A DNA stretch of 64,000 bases from assembly GCF_026738875.1 (NCBI RefSeq), contig NZ_JAPQFJ010000003.1:1-64000 (forward strand), given 5' to 3'. The notes under the pieces are model-generated. The model worked only from the letters and a program-made list of their open reading frames with translations. It ran no database searches and had not been told where the DNA came from. Shown here piece by piece: positions 44,951 through 54,100 of the stretch (positions within the stretch are counted from its first letter, which is position 1; each line of letters opens with the position of its first letter). A program made the translations under genes and the position numbers. The DNA comes from Clostridium brassicae (GTDB taxonomy: Bacteria; Bacillota; Clostridia; Clostridiales; Clostridiaceae).

Positions 44951-45774
44951 TGAAAACAAAAAATACTTCTAAATTTATAGTGTATGCCTTGAATATTATG
45001 ATTTCAATTTTGATTTTAGGGCCTATTTTATACACTTTAGGGGTCAGTTTTATGACACCAGAACAGATTTTTGAGTATCCTCCTAGGTTTATCCCAAGGT
45101 CATTGTATATTAAAAATTACAAAGAAGCGTTAGAAATAGCACCTATAGGTAGATTTATCTTTAATAGTTTTATAATGTCTGTAGCAATAACTGCTGGACA
45201 AATAATAACAGGAATGTTAGCTGCATATGCTTTTTCTTTTATGGAGTTTAAGGGGAAAAAAATTTTATTTATAGTTATACTATCTACGCTTATGATTCCA
45301 GGGCAAGCAGTAATTATTGCAAATTATTTAACTATAAGCTCTCTTGGATTATTAGATACGTTTAGAGCTCTTATTTTACCATATTTAACATCTGCTCTTG
45401 GTATATTTCTTTTTAGACAATTTTTTTTATCTATACCAAAAGAGTTATATGAAGCTGCCGTTATAGATGGATGTGGAAATTTTAGGTTTTTAATTAGTAT
45501 TGTAATACCGCTTTCTAAACCAGCCATAGGATCACTTGGAATATATACTTTTCTACATGCGTGGAATATGTATATGTGGCCATTGCTTACTACTAACAGA
45601 GATGGAATGAGAACAGTACAAATAGGAATAAGTATGCTTGAAAATGTAGATTCACAAGCATTTGGACCTGTAATGGCAGGCATAATTATGATAATTTTAC
45701 CGTCTATTATAGCATTCATTTTAGGCCAAAAACAATTAATAGAGGGATTAACAGCTGGATCTGTTAAAAGTTAA
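44950..45774 (+). CDS. ugpE: ABC transporter permease, UgpE-like
   Basis: 274 residues, six membrane helices, MalG/UgpE type. EAA loop: YEAAVIDGCGNFRFLISIVIP. It pairs with the preceding permease to form the membrane channel of a glycerol-phosphate-type importer, judged by the binding protein. Translation starts from an ATG overlapping the ugpA stop codon. The binding protein gene follows after about 160 bases, perhaps with its own promoter. Confidence 0.78.
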   Translation: MKTKNTSKFIVYALNIMISILILGPILYTLGVSFMTPEQIFEYPPRFIPRSLYIKNYKEALEIAPIGRFIFNSFIMSVAITAGQIITGMLAAYAFSFMEFKGKKILFIVILSTLMIPGQAVIIANYLTISSLGLLDTFRALILPYLTSALGIFLFRQFFLSIPKELYEAAVIDGCGNFRFLISIVIPLSKPAIGSLGIYTFLHAWNMYMWPLLTTNRDGMRTVQIGISMLENVDSQAFGPVMAGIIMIILPSIIAFILGQKQLIEGLTAGSVKS

Positions 45775-45827
45775 ATAATTTAAATTAGATAGTTTAAAAG
45801 AAAAACATGAGATAAAGGATATATTTT

Positions 45828-45841
45828 TATAAACGTTTTCA
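45828..45841. promoter_or_regulatory. cre-like site before the binding-protein gene
   Basis: The complement of 45828-45841 reads TGAAAACGTTTATA, differing from the CcpA consensus TGWAANCGNTNWCA at one position. It lies about 95 bases before the UgpB-like gene. A weak prediction. Confidence 0.3.
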
Positions 45842-45935
45842 TAAATGGTGCTTGGCGTGTAGTTAATGTAAATTCATTTATAACATCTTTAAATTTGTGT
45901 ATTAAATAAATATGTAATTAAAGGAGGAATATATT

Positions 45936-47318
45936 ATGAAATTAAAAAAAATTCTTTCAATTACTTTAGCAACATCAATAGTATTTTCTTTAGTAGGATG
46001 TGGGGCAAACAACGCTGGAAAGGCAGATAATAGGCCAACTGATTCAAAAGAGACGTCCAACGGAAAGGTTATAGAGCTTAAGTTTTGGCATTCAATGGGA
46101 GGAGTTAATGGAGAAGCAGTAAAAACCATGACAGATAACTTTAATAAAACCCATAAGAACATACATGTTACTGCTCAGTACCAAGGAAAATACGATGATG
46201 CTTTAACGAAACTTAAAACTGCTATGCAGGGAAAATCAGGCCCTGATATTTGCCAAGTCTATGATATAGGAACTAGATTTATGATAGACAGTGGTTGGAC
46301 AGTTCCTATGCAAAATTTTATTGATAAAGATAAACAATTTGATATTTCTCAATTGGAGCCTAACCTTTTAGGATATTATACTGTTGATAACAAACTATGT
46401 TCAATGCCTTTTAATTCTTCTACCCCTATACTTTATTATAACAAAACTGCTTTTAAAGAAGCTGGGCTTGATCCCAATAAACCACCTAAGAATTTTAAAG
46501 AAATAGAAGAGTATAGTAAAAAACTTGTAAAAAAAGATGGAGACAAGATATCACAATATGGATTTTCAATGTGTATATATGGATGGTTTTTTGAACAATT
46601 GTTAGCAAAACAAGGAGCTTTCTATGGAAATAATGAAAATGGAAGGAAAGGTAAAGTAACACAAGTTGAATGGGATAAAAATGGAACTGGTTTGAATATA
46701 TTAAGAGAATGGAAAAAGCTTATTGATACTGGTGCTGTAGGAAATTTTGGAAGAAAAGTAGATGATACTAAAAATGCTTTTACAGCAGGTAGAAGTGCAA
46801 TGATACTTGAATCTACTGCTTGTTTAGGAGGATTCTTAAAAGGCGTTGGAAACAGATTTGAAATTGGAACTGCATATCTTCCAAGTATAACAGATACAGA
46901 CAAGGGAGGAGTAGTAATTGGTGGAGGATCTTTATGGGCGCTTGACAATGGTTCTGAAGAGAAGAAAAATGCAACATGGGAATTTATAAAGTATATATCT
47001 TCTCCAGAACAGCAAGTGTATTGGAATAGTAAGAGTGGGTATTTCCCAATAACTAAAAAAGCTTATGATGTTCCTGAAATGAATGATCATTTAAAGAAAT
47101 ATCCTCAATTTAAAACAGCTATAGACCAATTACATGATACTCCAGTAAATTCTGTTACACAGGGAGCTTTGTTAGGAATATTCTCAGAAGCAAGACAGAC
47201 TATAGAAATGAATATTGAGAAAATGATTCAAGGAACTCAAACTCCAGAGCAATCAATACAAAATGCAGCTGAAAAAATAAATGGAGCAATAAAAAATTAT
47301 AATCAAAATAATAAGTAA
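45936..47318 (+). CDS. ugpB: Extracellular solute-binding lipoprotein, UgpB-like
   Basis: 460 residues. A lipoprotein signal ends in LVGC with Cys22, so it is tethered to the outer face of the membrane. The mature part closely follows the Escherichia coli UgpB layout: KFWHSMGG, QVYDIGTRFM, the FNSSTPILYYNKTAFKEAGL block, VIGGGSLWALDNG and GYFPITKKAYDVPE. That family binds glycerol-3-phosphate and glycerophosphocholine. AAAGGAGGAA precedes the ATG. It follows the two permease genes; the ATPase (UgpC or an MsmX-like multi-user ATPase) must come from elsewhere. Confidence 0.82.
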   Translation: MKLKKILSITLATSIVFSLVGCGANNAGKADNRPTDSKETSNGKVIELKFWHSMGGVNGEAVKTMTDNFNKTHKNIHVTAQYQGKYDDALTKLKTAMQGKSGPDICQVYDIGTRFMIDSGWTVPMQNFIDKDKQFDISQLEPNLLGYYTVDNKLCSMPFNSSTPILYYNKTAFKEAGLDPNKPPKNFKEIEEYSKKLVKKDGDKISQYGFSMCIYGWFFEQLLAKQGAFYGNNENGRKGKVTQVEWDKNGTGLNILREWKKLIDTGAVGNFGRKVDDTKNAFTAGRSAMILESTACLGGFLKGVGNRFEIGTAYLPSITDTDKGGVVIGGGSLWALDNGSEEKKNATWEFIKYISSPEQQVYWNSKSGYFPITKKAYDVPEMNDHLKKYPQFKTAIDQLHDTPVNSVTQGALLGIFSEARQTIEMNIEKMIQGTQTPEQSIQNAAEKINGAIKNYNQNNK

Positions 47319-47402
47319 AGGCAGAAGAACTAATTTTTTTGCACTAGTTTTTATAAAAATGTAATTTTTGATAAATATATAATATTAGAATATTGATTAA
47401 TA

Positions 47403-47444
47403 AAAAATAGCTTATTGTTTAAAATTTAATAATAAGCTATTTTT
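47403..47444. terminator. Bidirectional terminator
   Basis: AAAAATAGCTTATT pairs with AATAAGCTATTTTT around an A/T-rich loop. It serves ugpB and, in reverse, the pentapeptide gene. Confidence 0.8.
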
Positions 47445-47462
47445 ACATATCAAAGTACTTAA

Positions 47463-48314
47463 TTACTTTGACCAATAAGGTGGACGAACTAGCATTATAG
47501 GTAGTTTAGTATTGGAATCGCCCTTAGCCGTGTTGATTTGGGCTTGGGTAAGAAAGATGCTATTTGTCAGATTAGCTCCACTAAGGTCAGCATCTCTCAA
47601 ATCAGCACCGATGAGGTCAGCTCCACTCAAATCTACTCCTCTAAGGTTTGAAGCAATGAGGCATGCGCCCCTAAGATCCGTACCTTTAAGATTAGTTTTT
47701 CTAAGGTCTGCGCCAAAATAATCTAATCGTTTAGGGGTTGATTTCTGATTTCTTAAAGAATTATTTTTTGTGCCTATAGCTTTAGTACGTACTAGTTCAC
47801 TTGTACTTCTAAGTAATATGTTAACTTTGCTTCGATGAGCTTCTAAATCTAGTACTAATAAAGAATCAGGGTTAAGAAGGGTGAGACGTTCAGTATTGTC
47901 TATCAATGAACTTATTTCCTGTTGGGCACAGTGGTCTTTTTGTAGGATAAATGCTTGAGTAAGATACCATAACATTTCATGAAGCTGTCTCATAATTAGA
48001 AATACTTCAAACATTTCTTTAGCAGATTCAGGGTTTTGTTGCCAGTCTTGGCCAGCGTAAGTAATTTGAGCTACCTTTTGACCAGCACCAAAACAGTCAT
48101 AGGCAGTACATCCCTTAAGGCCTTTAGCCCTAAGATTTTTGTGAACAGAACAGGTAAAGTTTGATTGTAAGTTTATACAAGGCTTACCGGCGTCTTTGTT
48201 GGTGGGAAAACCTTCTGAAGCTGAAAAGTATAATGCTACACAACATAGACCAAAACATTTTTTGCAGTCAACTCTAAATTCTTTATTAAGTTTATCTTTA
48301 TTTTTATATATCAT
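47463..48314 (-). CDS. Pentapeptide-repeat protein with Cys-rich N-terminus
   Basis: 283 residues. The N-terminus has Cys17, Cys20, Cys24 and Cys25 (CKKCFGLCC) and further Cys in GKPCINL, FTCSVHK, GCTAYDCFG, so it may bind a metal or an iron-sulfur cluster. A helical middle follows (about 90-190). From about 210 to 255 pentapeptide repeats, with A(D/N)Lxx-type units such as DLRGACLIASNLRGVDLSG, form a right-handed beta-helix. No enzyme motif is seen. Base composition is a little more GC-rich over the repeats. Pentapeptide proteins can mimic DNA and protect gyrase, but nothing here proves that. The SD is weak. Confidence 0.7.
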   Translation of the reverse strand: MIYKNKDKLNKEFRVDCKKCFGLCCVALYFSASEGFPTNKDAGKPCINLQSNFTCSVHKNLRAKGLKGCTAYDCFGAGQKVAQITYAGQDWQQNPESAKEMFEVFLIMRQLHEMLWYLTQAFILQKDHCAQQEISSLIDNTERLTLLNPDSLLVLDLEAHRSKVNILLRSTSELVRTKAIGTKNNSLRNQKSTPKRLDYFGADLRKTNLKGTDLRGACLIASNLRGVDLSGADLIGADLRDADLSGANLTNSIFLTQAQINTAKGDSNTKLPIMLVRPPYWSK

Positions 48315-48840
48315 ATTTAGTACCTCATATTAGAAAAATATAAATAAATTTTACTTTTAAATTATAACATATACATGGTGTGTTTCAACATCAATATACC
48401 AAGCCATCTAAGTAATAAATAAATCTATTTTATATTTTCTATTGTTTGGTATTTAAATTAAGGATTGACTATATAGTTATAATGTTAATTTGAGTAAAAC
48501 ACATATATATTTAAATTAGACTATGGTTTAGCAAATTTTTGATTTTGTATAATTTTAAATATAGTATTAGGACTATTAAAGGAAGTTTTAGAAGAAAGAT
48601 ATTTACATTCTTTAAAAATAGAGTCTTAAATTAAAGATTATTAGGTATTAAAAAGTAGAAAAAGGTGAATTTTATATATAGGAACAATTTGTTTAAATGA
48701 AAGACTTAAAAATAAAGATTTAAAAGAAAATTATTTTATAAGTTTATAAAGATTTAAAAGAAAATTGCATAAGTGTATATTTTTTAGAGAAAGTTTTGGT
48801 AGAATATATAATATATACATATAGATTAGGAGGAGATTTA
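48315..48840. other. Long intergenic region, no gene seen
   Basis: AT-rich. It holds the pentapeptide gene's promoter on the left and AGGAGGAGA of the next gene on the right. Bases 48564-48629 read as an open stretch (VLGLLKEVLEE...) ending in a stop that resembles 17382-17447. No start codon or ribosome site precedes it, so it is a remnant at best. Confidence 0.35.
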
Positions 48841-51768
48841 ATGGAATTTGAAGTAAACAAAGAATATCATGGTTTTAAGTTAATAGAAGAAAATCATGTA
48901 AAAGAAATAAATTCAAAGGTTAGAGTATTTTTTCATGAAAAGAGTGGAGCTAAACTTTTAAGTCTAGAAAATGACGATGACAATAAAGTTTTTGCAATAG
49001 GATTTAGAACACCACCAGAGGATAGTACGGGGGTTCCTCACATATTAGAACATTCAGTTTTATGTGGTTCTAGAAAATTTCCAATTAAAGATCCTTTTGT
49101 AGAATTAGCTAAAGGTTCATTGAATACTTTTTTAAATGCAATGACTTTTTCAGATAAAACTATATATCCTATAGCAAGTAAAAATGACAAAGATTTTTTA
49201 AATTTAATGGATGTTTACTTGGATGCAGTTTTTCATCCTAACATATATAAATATCCAGAGATATTAGCTCAAGAAGGATGGCACTATGAATTAAACAGTA
49301 AGGATGAAGAAATAACATATAAAGGTGTAGTATATAATGAAATGAAAGGAGCTTTTTCATCCCCTGAAGATGCTCTTTATAGAAAAATTCAAGAATCTTT
49401 ATTCCCAGATACAACTTATGGTGTAGAATCTGGAGGAGATCCTAGTGATATACCAAACCTTACTTATGAGCAATTTATAGGATTTCATAAAAAATATTAT
49501 CATCCATCAAATAGTTATATTTATTTGTATGGTGATGGAGATTTAGATAAACAACTTAAATTTATAAATGATGAGTATTTAAATGAATTTGATAAAATGG
49601 AGATAGATTCTCACATAGATATTCAAAAAACTTTTAATGGTATAAAAGAGGTTAATGGAGATTACCCAGTATCACCTAATGATAATGGGAAAGATAAGGC
49701 TTTTTTAAGTTTAAACTTTGTAGTAGGTGAGTGTACAAATCCTGAAATATCTATGGCTTTTGAAATATTGGAATATTTATTATTAGAGACATCTGCAGCA
49801 CCTCTTAAAAAAGCTCTTATAGATGCTGGGATAGGTAAAGATGTTTACGGATTTTATGATAATAGTATACTTCAACCAGTATTTAGTATAGTAGTTAAAA
49901 ATTCTGATGAAAGCAAAAAAGAACAATTTAAGAATATAGTTTTTGATACTTTAAGAGAACTTTCCGAAAAAGGCTTAGATAAAAAGTTAATAGAGGCTTC
50001 TATAAATATAAAGGAATTTAGATTAAGAGAAGGGGATACAAGAACTTATCCTAAAGGATTATTATATTATACAAAAGCTATGGATAGCTGGCTTCACGAT
50101 AAAGATCCTTTAATTCATCTTAGATATGAAGCACCTTTAGAAAAAATAAAGGCAGCTCTTACTACAGATTATTTTGAAAAACTTATAAAGCAATATTTAA
50201 TAGATAGTAATCATTGCAGTTTACTTTTATTAAAACCAAGACCTGGTATGGCTGAAGAAAGGGCAGATGTAGTACGAAAAAAATTAAGTGATTACAAAAA
50301 ATCTCTTAGTGATGTAGAGATAGATAAATTAGTTAAGGACACAATAGCTTTAAGAGAAAGACAAATTACTGGAGAAAAGCCAGAAGATTTAGAAAAGATT
50401 CCACTACTTTCTTTAAAAGACATAGAGCCTAAAATAGAAGATCTTCCAATAGAGGAGAAAGATATTTGTGGAAATAAGGTATTACTTCATCCAATGTTTA
50501 CTAATAAAATTGCTTATTTAAGGCTTATATTTGATACTAAGACAGTTGAACAGCAAGACATACCTTATATTGGATTATTATCTGCAGTTTTAGGTAAAAT
50601 GGGAACTGAAAATTATAATTATATGGATTTATCAAATGAAATTAATATCTCTACTGGTGGAATAGGATATGCTTCAGTAACCTATCTAATAAATAATACC
50701 CCAGGAGAATATGTACCGAAGTTTTTAGTTAAATCTAAATCATTAGTAGATAAATTACCAAGATTATGTGAGTTGTTAGAAGAAGTAATTCTTAAAACTA
50801 AATTTGATGATAAAAAAAGATTAAAGGAGATTATACAAGAATTAAAATCTAGATTAGAAATGGCTATTTTTGATGGTGGTCATATTGTTGCAGCTAATAG
50901 GTTATTTTCATATTTTTCACCTATAGGATTTTATGAAGAAAATATATCAGGATTGAATTTTTATAAGTTTATAGAAGAATTAGATGAAAAATTTGATTCC
51001 AAATCTGATGAAATAATTTCTAAATTATCAAAGGTGTCTAAGGAAATATTTAATAAAAATAACTTATTATTAAGTGCAGCTGTAGAAAAAGAAGATTATA
51101 AAAAAGTAGAAGAAAATATATGTTCTTTTGTGAATAGATTGAGTAAGGATAAAGTTGAATCTAAAAATTATAATTTTGATATTAAAGCTTATAATGAAGG
51201 ACTTATGACTCAAGGAGATGTACAATATGTAGCAAAAGGATCTAATTATAGAAAATTAGGTTATGAGTATAGCGGAAGTCTTCAAGTTTTAAAAACAATA
51301 GTGAGTCTAGATTATTTATGGAATAAGGTTAGAGTTTTAGGTGGTGCATATGGAGCTTTTGCTTCTTTCGGAAGAAGTGGAAATATGTTTTTTGGATCTT
51401 ATCGTGATCCTAATTTAAAGGAAACATTAGAAGTTTATGATAAGTTATATGAGTATTTAGAAAACTTTGAAGCTGATGAGAGAGAGATGACAAAATATAT
51501 AATAGGAACTATAAGTAATTTAGATACACCGCTAACTCCTCCTATGAAGGCAGATAAGGCATTAGCTTATTATTTAAGTAATATTACTGCTGAAGATGTT
51601 CAAAGAGAAAGAAATGAGGTCTTGAATACATCTAGAGAAGACATAAAAGGTTTTGCTAAGATGATAAAAGAGGGGTTAAGTGAAAATTATATATGTGTCC
51701 TTGGAAACGAATCTAAATTAAGACAAAATGAGGATGTATTTTATAATTTAGTGGATGTATTTAATTAA
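48841..51768 (+). CDS. M16C insulinase-family zinc protease
   Basis: 975 residues from the ATG at 48841, where AGGAGGAG lies 6 bases upstream; the open frame extends further back from TTG without support. The inverted zinc motif HILEH is at 67-71, with the distal Glu expected in VYNEMKGAFSSPEDAL. The M16C-associated linker region follows, then an inactive second half with GGAYGAFASFG and PPMKADKAL. These enzymes degrade peptides, resembling PreP and the clostridial PreP-like proteases. No signal peptide, so it is cytosolic. Monocistronic. Confidence 0.9.
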   Translation: MEFEVNKEYHGFKLIEENHVKEINSKVRVFFHEKSGAKLLSLENDDDNKVFAIGFRTPPEDSTGVPHILEHSVLCGSRKFPIKDPFVELAKGSLNTFLNAMTFSDKTIYPIASKNDKDFLNLMDVYLDAVFHPNIYKYPEILAQEGWHYELNSKDEEITYKGVVYNEMKGAFSSPEDALYRKIQESLFPDTTYGVESGGDPSDIPNLTYEQFIGFHKKYYHPSNSYIYLYGDGDLDKQLKFINDEYLNEFDKMEIDSHIDIQKTFNGIKEVNGDYPVSPNDNGKDKAFLSLNFVVGECTNPEISMAFEILEYLLLETSAAPLKKALIDAGIGKDVYGFYDNSILQPVFSIVVKNSDESKKEQFKNIVFDTLRELSEKGLDKKLIEASINIKEFRLREGDTRTYPKGLLYYTKAMDSWLHDKDPLIHLRYEAPLEKIKAALTTDYFEKLIKQYLIDSNHCSLLLLKPRPGMAEERADVVRKKLSDYKKSLSDVEIDKLVKDTIALRERQITGEKPEDLEKIPLLSLKDIEPKIEDLPIEEKDICGNKVLLHPMFTNKIAYLRLIFDTKTVEQQDIPYIGLLSAVLGKMGTENYNYMDLSNEINISTGGIGYASVTYLINNTPGEYVPKFLVKSKSLVDKLPRLCELLEEVILKTKFDDKKRLKEIIQELKSRLEMAIFDGGHIVAANRLFSYFSPIGFYEENISGLNFYKFIEELDEKFDSKSDEIISKLSKVSKEIFNKNNLLLSAAVEKEDYKKVEENICSFVNRLSKDKVESKNYNFDIKAYNEGLMTQGDVQYVAKGSNYRKLGYEYSGSLQVLKTIVSLDYLWNKVRVLGGAYGAFASFGRSGNMFFGSYRDPNLKETLEVYDKLYEYLENFEADEREMTKYIIGTISNLDTPLTPPMKADKALAYYLSNITAEDVQRERNEVLNTSREDIKGFAKMIKEGLSENYICVLGNESKLRQNEDVFYNLVDVFN

Positions 51769-51900
51769 GTGAGGAAATTGAATAATTCTATAGATATATA
51801 ACTTCATGCAAGTTTTATTGTTAACTGTTTAGAAAAATTCTTTTTTTAAATGAAACTTGCATTACGTAATTCAAATTTTTAATTATGCAATTGAAAATAA

Positions 51901-51937
51901 GCCACTATGAATAAAAGAAATTTCATAGTGGCTTTTA
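51901..51937. terminator. Terminator after the M16C gene
   Basis: GCCACTATGAA (51901-51911) pairs with TTTCATAGTGGC (51921-51932), followed by TTTTAGG. A second, longer hairpin at about 51807-51863 (GCAAGTTT / AAACTTGC) precedes it. Confidence 0.75.
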
Positions 51938-51962
51938 GGATTTACTTTAAAAGAGTATTATT

Positions 51963-52442
51963 CTAAATATTGGGCTGTTTAACAAAAGAATCTTTACATA
52001 GAGAATACATATTATATCTTACAGGAATATTTTTCATATCTATGTAATCCATATAAAAATCGCCATCCCAAGGATATACAGATATAAATTCGTTGTCGTA
52101 TACATTTATTATGTATTTTTCATTAGTGTCTTGAAATGTGAAAAATATTTTGTACTCAGGTTTTTTATTTAAAGTTACAGGTTTTTGAATAAAGTTAGGT
52201 TTTCTAAGTTGTTTTAAAAAATGTCTAATTATTTGAATGTCTTCTCCAGATAGTGTTTCAGTTTTATAGAAGTTAGTATCAAGAACTTTTATTTCATATT
52301 TATCAGATAATGTAATATTTTTTGCTAATAAATTTGTATAGAAGTAGTTTGATGGTTTTTCTCTACCTAGATACATTTTAAAGCTTATAAAGATTGATAA
52401 TAAAAGGGTTAATATCAACACTATAAGGCTACCTTTTTTCAA
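51963..52442 (-). CDS. Membrane-anchored protein, unknown function
   Basis: 159 residues when started at the TTG at 52442, supported by GAGGTGA 8 bases upstream; a longer open frame starts at 52493 without one. One N-terminal hydrophobic helix (about 5-22) precedes an extracellular alpha/beta region with EDIQIIRHFLKQLR and KYIINVYDNEFISVYPW. The pattern resembles small clostridial proteins with a substrate-binding-like fold, but I recognise no family. It lies on the same strand as brnQ with a terminator-like hairpin between them. Confidence 0.55.
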   Translation of the reverse strand: MKKGSLIVLILTLLLSIFISFKMYLGREKPSNYFYTNLLAKNITLSDKYEIKVLDTNFYKTETLSGEDIQIIRHFLKQLRKPNFIQKPVTLNKKPEYKIFFTFQDTNEKYIINVYDNEFISVYPWDGDFYMDYIDMKNIPVRYNMYSLCKDSFVKQPNI

Positions 52443-52514
52443 TTTTAAAGTCACCTCATTTTTATTTGTATATAACAAAATATGTTTATACAAAAAGGTT
52501 TATTACTCAATAAA

Positions 52515-52539
52515 AAAAATGTTGCATAGCAACATTTTT
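52515..52539. terminator. Terminator after brnQ
   Basis: AAAAATGTTGC and GCAACATTTTT form an 11-bp perfect stem with an ATA loop; the A-run and T-run make it active in both directions. Confidence 0.8.
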
Positions 52540-53862
52540 CTAAGATACTCTTTCCGCTGAATTATTTGTGTTTATAGAAGTTTTTTTTTTATTGTTTAGA
52601 ACAAAGAAAGAAATAATAAAAGCAATTAATGCAGGGATTACCCAAGCAAATCCAAGAGAAGATAAAGGTATAAATTTTAATAAGCTCTCAAATAAAGATA
52701 CCTTAATTCCCATATTACTTACTGTACTTATAATAGAAATTAATAAAGTCACATATACTGTTATTTCTATAATCTTATTGTTTTTAATAAAATCAGTAAG
52801 TAAGTTGGAAATAATTAAAACAATTACTATTGGATATAGTATTTGCAATATTGGGTCTGCTAAAGCTACTATTTTATCCACACCTCTTAATGCAATAATC
52901 ATACTTATTACAGTTATTATAATTGCATTAAATTGATATGAAATTTTATTTTTAAAAAGGTTTGTAAAAAATTGAGAAGCAGTGGCAATTAATCCGATTG
53001 AAGTAGTTAAGCATGCTACTCCAACAGAAATACTTAATGCTATTCCACCAAAATTCCCAAGAGCCTTTTGAGATATTTCCATAACTAGCTTTGTTTTAGG
53101 AATATTATCAGCATACAAAGTTGCAGTTTGAGATCCTAAATATAAAAGTCCGCCATAAATAAAACTAAGTCCTATAACTGCAACAAAACCAGATTTTATA
53201 GTTGCAGAAGAAATTTCTTTGTCAGAAGTATAACCTTTTCTTTTAACAGAAGAAATTATAATTGAAGCAAAAATTACAGATGCCATAGCATCCATTGTTT
53301 GGTACCCCATTAACAATGAGCTAGAAAAAACATTTGTATAACCTGTATTAATAATAGGACCTATAGGGGAAATAAAACCTTTTATGATTATTAAGCTCAA
53401 CATAAATAAAAGTATAGGAGTTAAAAATTTACCTATATTATCAATTAATGAAGTTGGTCTTAATACAAAGCATAAGTTTATCAAAAAGAACACTGATACA
53501 GCTACAAAAGGACTTATACTAGGAAATAAAGGTTGAATACTAAGTTCAAAAGTTGTAGCTGCTGTTCTTGGTATAGCCAACATAGGGCCAATTGATAAAA
53601 TCAAGGCAGTTGTGGCAATCACAGCAAAAGGTTTATTTACTTTGGAAGCCATTTTTTCAAAGCTTCCTCCACTTTTAACACAAGCGACTATGCCCAGTAA
53701 AGGGAGCCCAACCCCTGTTATTATAAAACCTATTGAAGATATTAAATATGATGAGCCAACTGATTTTCCTAATGATGGAGGGAAGATTAAGTTGCCAGCA
53801 CCAAAGAACATTGCAAATAATGCAAATCCTATTATTGCAAAATCTTTAAATTTTTTATTCAT
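52540..53862 (-). CDS. brnQ: Branched-chain amino acid:cation symporter
   Basis: 440 residues from the ATG at 53862, supported by AAGGAGG upstream; the open frame to 53958 is not supported. Twelve or so membrane helices with the BrnQ signature IIGFALFAMFFGAGNLIFPPSLG near the N-terminus, IPRTAATTFE and GYQTMDAMASVIFA. It imports leucine, isoleucine and valine with Na+. Monocistronic. No T-box-like leader is visible upstream, so regulation is not evident from sequence. Confidence 0.9.
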   Translation of the reverse strand: MNKKFKDFAIIGFALFAMFFGAGNLIFPPSLGKSVGSSYLISSIGFIITGVGLPLLGIVACVKSGGSFEKMASKVNKPFAVIATTALILSIGPMLAIPRTAATTFELSIQPLFPSISPFVAVSVFFLINLCFVLRPTSLIDNIGKFLTPILLFMLSLIIIKGFISPIGPIINTGYTNVFSSSLLMGYQTMDAMASVIFASIIISSVKRKGYTSDKEISSATIKSGFVAVIGLSFIYGGLLYLGSQTATLYADNIPKTKLVMEISQKALGNFGGIALSISVGVACLTTSIGLIATASQFFTNLFKNKISYQFNAIIITVISMIIALRGVDKIVALADPILQILYPIVIVLIISNLLTDFIKNNKIIEITVYVTLLISIISTVSNMGIKVSLFESLLKFIPLSSLGFAWVIPALIAFIISFFVLNNKKKTSINTNNSAERVS

Positions 53863-54100
53863 AAATAGCCTCCTTAAAAAGTAAATACAAAAAAAATGAT
53901 AACATATAAACCCATAGTTATTCAAATAAAAAAAATTGGGATTATTGAAAACAAACATATGTTCCTATATAATAATATCAAGTGATTTTAATTTTAAGTT
54001 AAAGTTTATAGAAATTAATATTTTAATTTATTTTAAATATATAAAGACTTGGTTATGGAAGTTATTATTTTATAAAAATATAAAAAGAGAGGGAATTATA

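Noticed and set aside
45324-45719. 131-codon minus-strand ORF inside ugpE
   Set aside because: No ribosome site, and the plus-strand frame has clear EAA-loop permease features.
47512-47721. Plus-strand ORF opposite the pentapeptide repeats
   Set aside because: It is the reverse complement of the pentapeptide repeats, whose periodicity creates an artificial repetitive frame.
53863-54100. T-box leader ahead of brnQ
   Set aside because: No specifier loop or T-box sequence; only the ribosome site is recognisable.
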